Shown here piece by piece: positions 60,689 through 64,000 of a DNA stretch of 64,000 bases. The stretch is from an uncultured Oscillospiraceae bacterium (lineage in GTDB: Bacteria; Bacillota; Clostridia; Oscillospirales; Oscillospiraceae), in NCBI GenBank assembly GCA_947588955.1, contig CANPYX010000002.1, forward strand, positions 124,001-188,000, in the 5' to 3' direction. Position numbers and translations under genes: made by a program. The notes under the pieces are model-generated. The model did not search any database and had not been told where the DNA came from. It saw only the letters and a program-made list of their open reading frames with translations. Numbering within the stretch: position 1 is the stretch's first letter; every line of letters begins with the position of its first letter.

Positions 60689-61056
60689 CGTCTTCTCCTC
60701 TTGTCAACGCCCGATGTCCTGTATACCCTCACGCGGGCATGTCTCACAGGCTTTGCGGTCTCCTCGCCCTCGCCGGCGGCGTCACCGGTCACAGCTTCGG
60801 CTTCGCCCGTCTCCTCCGGCAAGACGCTTTCGGCGCCGTCTGTCCCCGCCTCCGGGTTCTCAAGCTCCCATATGCGCTCGCGGAGCTTTTGGTTCTCCCT
60901 CTCCAGCTCCCCGCGTTCTCCCGCGAGGACCTCGATGTAGTCGATGACGTCGCGCCTGTTGAACCCGCCGAACAGCCGTCCGCGGAAGTTGCCCTTCTCC
61001 TGCTCCAAGAGCTCCACCGTCCTCTCACGTCTGAAAATTATCGCTGTATCAGTCAT
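60667..61056 (-). CDS. Small coiled-coil, DivIVA-like protein
   Basis: The 129-residue protein has a short N-terminal segment FGGFNRRDVIDYIEVLAGERGELERENQKLRERIWELE that resembles the DivIVA/GpsB membrane-targeting start plus coiled coil. An acidic Gly/Glu/Ala-rich middle and a very basic end (VDKRRRRCRRYSI) follow. GGAGG precedes the ATG. It overlaps the downstream hydro-lyase gene. A cell-division or scaffold role is only a guess. Confidence 0.65.
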   Translation of the reverse strand: MTDTAIIFRRERTVELLEQEKGNFRGRLFGGFNRRDVIDYIEVLAGERGELERENQKLRERIWELENPEAGTDGAESVLPEETGEAEAVTGDAAGEGEETAKPVRHARVRVYRTSGVDKRRRRCRRYSI

Positions 61057-61242
61057 TATACTACAACCTCCGCCATATTACAACCAAAATCCCCGCGAAA
61101 TTTTTTTGCCCTTTACGCCCCTTTTGTCAGCTTTGTCACGGACAAAAATACGTGCGCCGTGTCCCGAACCCCTTGCGGCGCAAGGTACTTCGCGATTTGT
61201 CAAAATTTCATGCAAAAGCTTAAAAATATTTTAAACTAAGTA

Positions 61243-61271
61243 TTGCAAAGCTGAGGGATGTGTGCTATAAT
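61243..61271 (+). promoter_or_regulatory. Promoter of the DUF3987 gene
   Basis: TTGCAA (61243-61248) and TATAAT (61266-61271) have a 17-base spacer, 60 bases upstream of the ATG. The rest of the 61057-61330 gap shows no gene. Confidence 0.7.
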
Positions 61272-61330
61272 CAAACCATACCAAAGCATACGAATACTTC
61301 GGTGCGGAATAAATTCAAGGAGGAGACACG

Positions 61331-62842
61331 ATGCAGGAAGCAAAAGTAAAGGATATGGAAACGGCTCCGGCGGAGGTTCGGGAGATTTGGGAGCTGCCCT
61401 GGCCGAAGCCAACTCCCTTTGAGGAGGAGCGGAAGACGTTCTTTCCCACCGATTCCCTGCCGGGGGCTGTGCGGGAATACGTCCGGGCACTCTCCGAATC
61501 CACTCAGACAAGCCCTGAGATGGCGGGGACGCTGGCGCTTGGCGTTCTCGCAACGGCGGGGCAGTCAAAGTACCGCGTGGAGGTGACCCCCGACTGGCGT
61601 GAGCCCCTTTGCCTCTACACACTCGCCTCGGCGGAGCCCGGAGAGAGAAAGAGCGCCGTCATCTCGGCGCTTCTGGAGCCCGTGAGGGAGTACGAGCGGG
61701 AGGTCAGGGAGCTGGAGGCGGCGGAGGTGGCCTCCAGCGCGGGGCTCAAGGCGGCGCTGGACAAGAGCCTTCAGTCCGCGCAGCGGCGGATGGGCGAATG
61801 TACTCCGGGCTCGGCGGAATTTGAACGTGCGGCGGAGAAGGTCAGGCTCGCCGCGCAGGAGGCGGCGTCATTTAAGGAGAAGACCCCCTGCCGCCTGCTG
61901 GTGGACGACACCACCCCGGAGAAGCTTGTGGACATCATGTCCTCCAACGGCGGCAGCGTCACAGTCGCCTCCTCCGAGGGCGGTATATTCAGCTACATAT
62001 CCGCCGGAAGGTACGACTCCTCCGGTGGGCTTGACATTTACCTCAAGGGTCACGCCGGAGACGACATAGCCGTGGACAGGATAGGAAGAGGCGCGAATTT
62101 CGTGCGGGAGCCGAGGATAACCGTGATGCTCACGGTCCAGCCTGGGGTGCTTGGCGCGATCATTGGCAACAGGGATTTCAGGCAGCGCGGGCTGACGGCG
62201 AGATTCCTTTACGCCCGCTGCCGTTCTATGCTGGGAGCGAGGAAGACAGACCCCGCGCCCATACCCGACGAGGTCAGGGACGCCTATCGGGACCACGTCA
62301 GGTTCCTCCTCTCCTCCCCCTACGCCGGTACGATCCGGCTCAGCGAGGAGGCACAGCAGTACAGGAGGGAGTTCCAGGAGATCGTGGAGTCATACTTCCC
62401 CAAACGCTGGGCAAACATGCGCGACTGGGGCGGGAAGCTCACGGGGGCGATGGTCAGGATCGCCGCGCTGCTGCATATAAGCTCCGCCCGGAGCGACCCC
62501 ACCGAAACGCCCATAAGCGGGAAAACAATGGCGAACGCCGGGTCCGTCGCCGGCTTTTTCGCCATGGAGGCGGAGGCCGTTTACGACGTCTCCGAATGCT
62601 CGGAACTTTCCAAGGACGCGGAATATATCTGGAACAGGCTGGTCTCGGAGAGGTTCATGTCTCTGCCGAGAAGGGACCTGTACAGAATGTGCACCTCCCG
62701 CTTCTCCTCCGTCCGGGAATTTGACAGGGCGCTGGGATATCTGGGCGACCGGGGCTATATCCGGGAGGTCACCACCCACCCCATAGGCGTGCGCGGCACG
62801 CGCTACGTCGTCACAAATCCCTCGTCCGCCATGACATACTGA
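61331..62842 (+). CDS. DUF3987 (YfjI-like) protein
   Basis: The 503-residue protein of the DUF3987 family is common on phages, plasmids and integrated elements and is thought to be primase/helicase associated. Family blocks are LALGVLATAGQSKYRV, YTLASAEPGERKSAVISALLEP (the P-loop-like region, with GERKS in place of GKS), ASSEGGIFSYI and DIYLKGHAGDDIAVDRIGR. AAGGAGG precedes the ATG and a clear promoter lies upstream. No primase, integrase or phage structural gene is next to it, so it may be an isolated remnant. Confidence 0.82.
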   Translation: MQEAKVKDMETAPAEVREIWELPWPKPTPFEEERKTFFPTDSLPGAVREYVRALSESTQTSPEMAGTLALGVLATAGQSKYRVEVTPDWREPLCLYTLASAEPGERKSAVISALLEPVREYEREVRELEAAEVASSAGLKAALDKSLQSAQRRMGECTPGSAEFERAAEKVRLAAQEAASFKEKTPCRLLVDDTTPEKLVDIMSSNGGSVTVASSEGGIFSYISAGRYDSSGGLDIYLKGHAGDDIAVDRIGRGANFVREPRITVMLTVQPGVLGAIIGNRDFRQRGLTARFLYARCRSMLGARKTDPAPIPDEVRDAYRDHVRFLLSSPYAGTIRLSEEAQQYRREFQEIVESYFPKRWANMRDWGGKLTGAMVRIAALLHISSARSDPTETPISGKTMANAGSVAGFFAMEAEAVYDVSECSELSKDAEYIWNRLVSERFMSLPRRDLYRMCTSRFSSVREFDRALGYLGDRGYIREVTTHPIGVRGTRYVVTNPSSAMTY

Positions 62843-62921
62843 CAAATCCCCAAACCCCGCTCCCTCCGGCGCTTTTCCGCCCTTCCAAATCCCTGCCGCT
62901 CCGTGACACACCCGACAAACC

Positions 62922-63116
62922 TCACCGGGCGGTGATCGTTTCGGTGACCGACGGCGGTCGGTCATCATCGGGCTTGACGGACGGCAGACCTCGAATAAGC
63001 GGGTCCGGTTCGGCGGTATACATTTCCTCACATTCCCGCTGGGCGGCTATCAGGATATTGACAGCTTTCTCGGAAGCACGGAACATTTTTAAATACATCT
63101 CCTTATAATCCGGCAT
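62922..63116 (-). CDS. Small hypothetical protein, Xre-controlled
   Basis: The 64-residue protein begins MPDYKEMYLKMFRASEKAVNILIAAQRECEEMY: an amphipathic helix often seen in small phage or mobile-element proteins. ATG 63116 follows GGAGGTGAG. Its consensus promoter contains a palindromic operator, and it is divergent from a single-domain Xre regulator. No function is known. Confidence 0.65.
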   Translation of the reverse strand: MPDYKEMYLKMFRASEKAVNILIAAQRECEEMYTAEPDPLIRGLPSVKPDDDRPPSVTETITAR

Positions 63117-63135
63117 ATTCTCACCTCCAAGGCAA

Positions 63136-63164
63136 AGTATAGGACATATTGTCCAATTTGTCAA
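63136..63164 (-). promoter_or_regulatory. Promoter of the small gene with embedded operator
   Basis: On the minus strand TTGACA (complement of 63159-63164) and TATACT (complement of 63136-63141) are 17 bases apart. The palindrome GGACATATTGTCC (63142-63154) fills the spacer. Related TTGTCAA half-sites occur at 63159 and 63189. Confidence 0.85.
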
Positions 63165-63194
63165 TATAAACCTCTTCGCCGGTGTATATTGTCA

Positions 63195-63419
63195 ATGGTG
63201 ATGAATATGCGTCTACGGATACGCGATTTGCGGGAGGATGCCGACCTGACACAGCGCCAGGTGGCGGAAGAGCTCATGTGCGACCAATCCCTGTACTCTA
63301 AATACGAGCGCGGCGAGCGGCCGCTCCCCCTGGAGGCGGCGGTGAAGCTGGCGGTCTTTTACAAGACGAGCTTGGACTATTTGGTGGGCCTCACAGACGA
63401 TCCCGTACCGCGAAGCTGA
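63195..63419 (+). CDS. Xre-family HTH regulator
   Basis: The ~74-residue protein consists almost only of an HTH_3 domain: LRIRDLREDADLTQRQVAEELMCDQSLYSKYERGERPLPLEAAVKLAVFYKTSLDYLVGLTD. It is divergent from the small gene at 62922 and probably represses it and itself through the palindrome between them. The start could be ATG 63195, 63201 or 63207. A strong terminator follows. Confidence 0.9.
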   Translation: MVMNMRLRIRDLREDADLTQRQVAEELMCDQSLYSKYERGERPLPLEAAVKLAVFYKTSLDYLVGLTDDPVPRS

Positions 63420-63423
63420 CTTT

Positions 63424-63463
63424 GAAAGCGGCAGGAGATGGATCTCCCGCCGCTTTCTTTTTT
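63424..63463 (+). terminator. Intrinsic terminator after the Xre gene
   Basis: GAAAGCGGC and GGAGAT arms pair with ATCTCC and GCCGCTTTC (63424-63457, one A-C internal mismatch), followed by six T residues. Confidence 0.9.
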
Positions 63464-63514
63464 ATGAACATTTTTCACGGAGGTGTTAATTGCAACAACG
63501 GTGAGGCGTGGGGG

Positions 63515-63543
63515 TTGCGTGATGGGGGCGGCGGGGGTATAAT
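63515..63543 (+). promoter_or_regulatory. Promoter of the macrodomain gene
   Basis: TTGCGT (63515-63520) and TATAAT (63538-63543) with a 17-base, G-rich spacer. Confidence 0.6.
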
Positions 63544-63625
63544 AGAGGACAAACAACACTCCGATAGAGGAGGTCCGGGGCTCCGGTAATACGGGAAGGC
63601 GGAACAAAAAAGCGGAGGTGACGCC

Positions 63626-64000
63626 ATGACGCAGGCGGAAAGGCGGGAGTTTTTGATACGGTATCTTCTGCGGGAGGAGCGCGGGGTGTGGCCGGCGGAG
63701 CTGCCGGACGGGAGCGCGGAGCAAAAAAAGCTCCTACGATCTTTGATGAACGTCCGCCCGCCGCGCCCCATCGGGGAGGATTTTCTCGCGGTTCAGGACG
63801 AATACCTGCGGGAGGAGACGGCGCGAAAGGGCGTCACGGACATAGCGGATCTCACGCCCGTGGAGCCGGGAATATATCTTTGGCAGGGCGACATCACCGC
63901 CCTCAAATGCGGCGCCATCGTCAACGCCGCCAATTCCGGTCTCACCGGCTGCTATGTCCCATGCCACGGGTGTATCGACAACGCCATACACACCTACGCC
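63626..64000 (+). CDS. Zinc macrodomain protein-ADP-ribose hydrolase, 3' partial
   Basis: An open frame of 125 codons runs off the window end. After a helical N-terminal ~75 residues comes the macrodomain start: GDITALKCGAIVNAANSGL, then GCYVPCHGCIDNAIHTYA. The Cys-His-Cys pattern is that of the zinc-containing macrodomain class often linked to SirTM-type ADP-ribosylation systems, which removes ADP-ribose from proteins. GGAGGTGA precedes ATG 63626. Partners such as GcvH-L, LplA2 or SirTM would be beyond the window. Confidence 0.88.
   Translation, partial: MTQAERREFLIRYLLREERGVWPAELPDGSAEQKKLLRSLMNVRPPRPIGEDFLAVQDEYLREETARKGVTDIADLTPVEPGIYLWQGDITALKCGAIVNAANSGLTGCYVPCHGCIDNAIHTYA

Noticed and set aside
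61331-63419. A prophage
   Set aside because: No integrase, terminase, capsid, tail or lysis gene is visible.

Overview
The window comes from a GC-rich, endospore-forming member of the Clostridia; an Oscillospirales-type gut or anaerobic lineage is my inference. Evidence for sporulation is cotJ spore-coat genes, a cwlD-type germination amidase and spoIIM beside xerD, an order also seen in Bacillus. Anaerobic, ion-driven energetics are suggested by an Mrp/Mbh-type antiporter operon, a membrane pyrophosphatase and Fe-S flavoenzymes. Strong Shine-Dalgarno sequences and frequent GTG/TTG starts were used to choose starts. I see no rRNA, tRNA, CRISPR array or complete insertion sequence.

Layout. 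0-4.8 kb: the 3' part of a secreted phosphodiester glycosidase with S-layer anchors, a GltD/SudA-like flavoprotein, and a cotJ operon in which CotJA and CotJB are one polypeptide followed by CotJC. 4.8-18.3 kb: a self-contained catabolic locus made of a divergent LacI regulator with two matching operators, a ketopantoate-reductase-like enzyme, a cyclase, an Fe-S old-yellow-enzyme, two isocitrate-lyase/PEP-mutase paralogues, a complete Opp/Dpp-type ABC importer and a YhcH-type protein. Its substrate is unknown. 18.3-27.6 kb (minus strand): a ten-gene Mrp/Mbh-type cation/proton antiporter operon with four NuoL/M/N-like subunits and no hydrogenase or Nuo catalytic subunit. 27.8-34.8 kb: cwlD, radA (preceded by four 17-bp-phased repeats), a Xer-type recombinase, nadB-nadC under a palindromic operator, and a frameshifted kinase. 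34.9-38.9 kb (minus): xerD, spoIIM, a TIGR04086-like membrane protein, yajC and tgt. 39-48 kb: a second phosphodiester glycosidase, ogt, a Rieske flavoprotein, an esterase/ATP-grasp pair, an ECF sigma/anti-sigma pair and hppA.

48-64 kb: more accessory content. It includes a PadR/DUF2812 cassette with twin operators, a P-type ATPase relative whose phosphorylated Asp is Asn, fba, an aminotransferase, an Asn/Gly/Thr-repeat lipoprotein, a decayed Rpn-type nuclease gene with a partial tandem copy, folD, an orphan Fe-S hydro-lyase beta subunit, a DUF3987 protein with a small Xre-controlled divergon, and the start of a zinc macrodomain gene that runs off the window.

The most novel signals are non-coding or degenerate. 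(1) A ~175-bp intergenic element occurs twice (49145-49321 and 59916-60087); its stems differ in sequence but stay paired while loops and linkers are conserved. (2) GTTTACATAA repeats lie upstream of radA and, in the same orientation, upstream of spoIIM. (3) The P-type ATPase looks like a pseudoenzyme. (4) The LacI-controlled locus is an uncharacterised uptake-and-degradation pathway.
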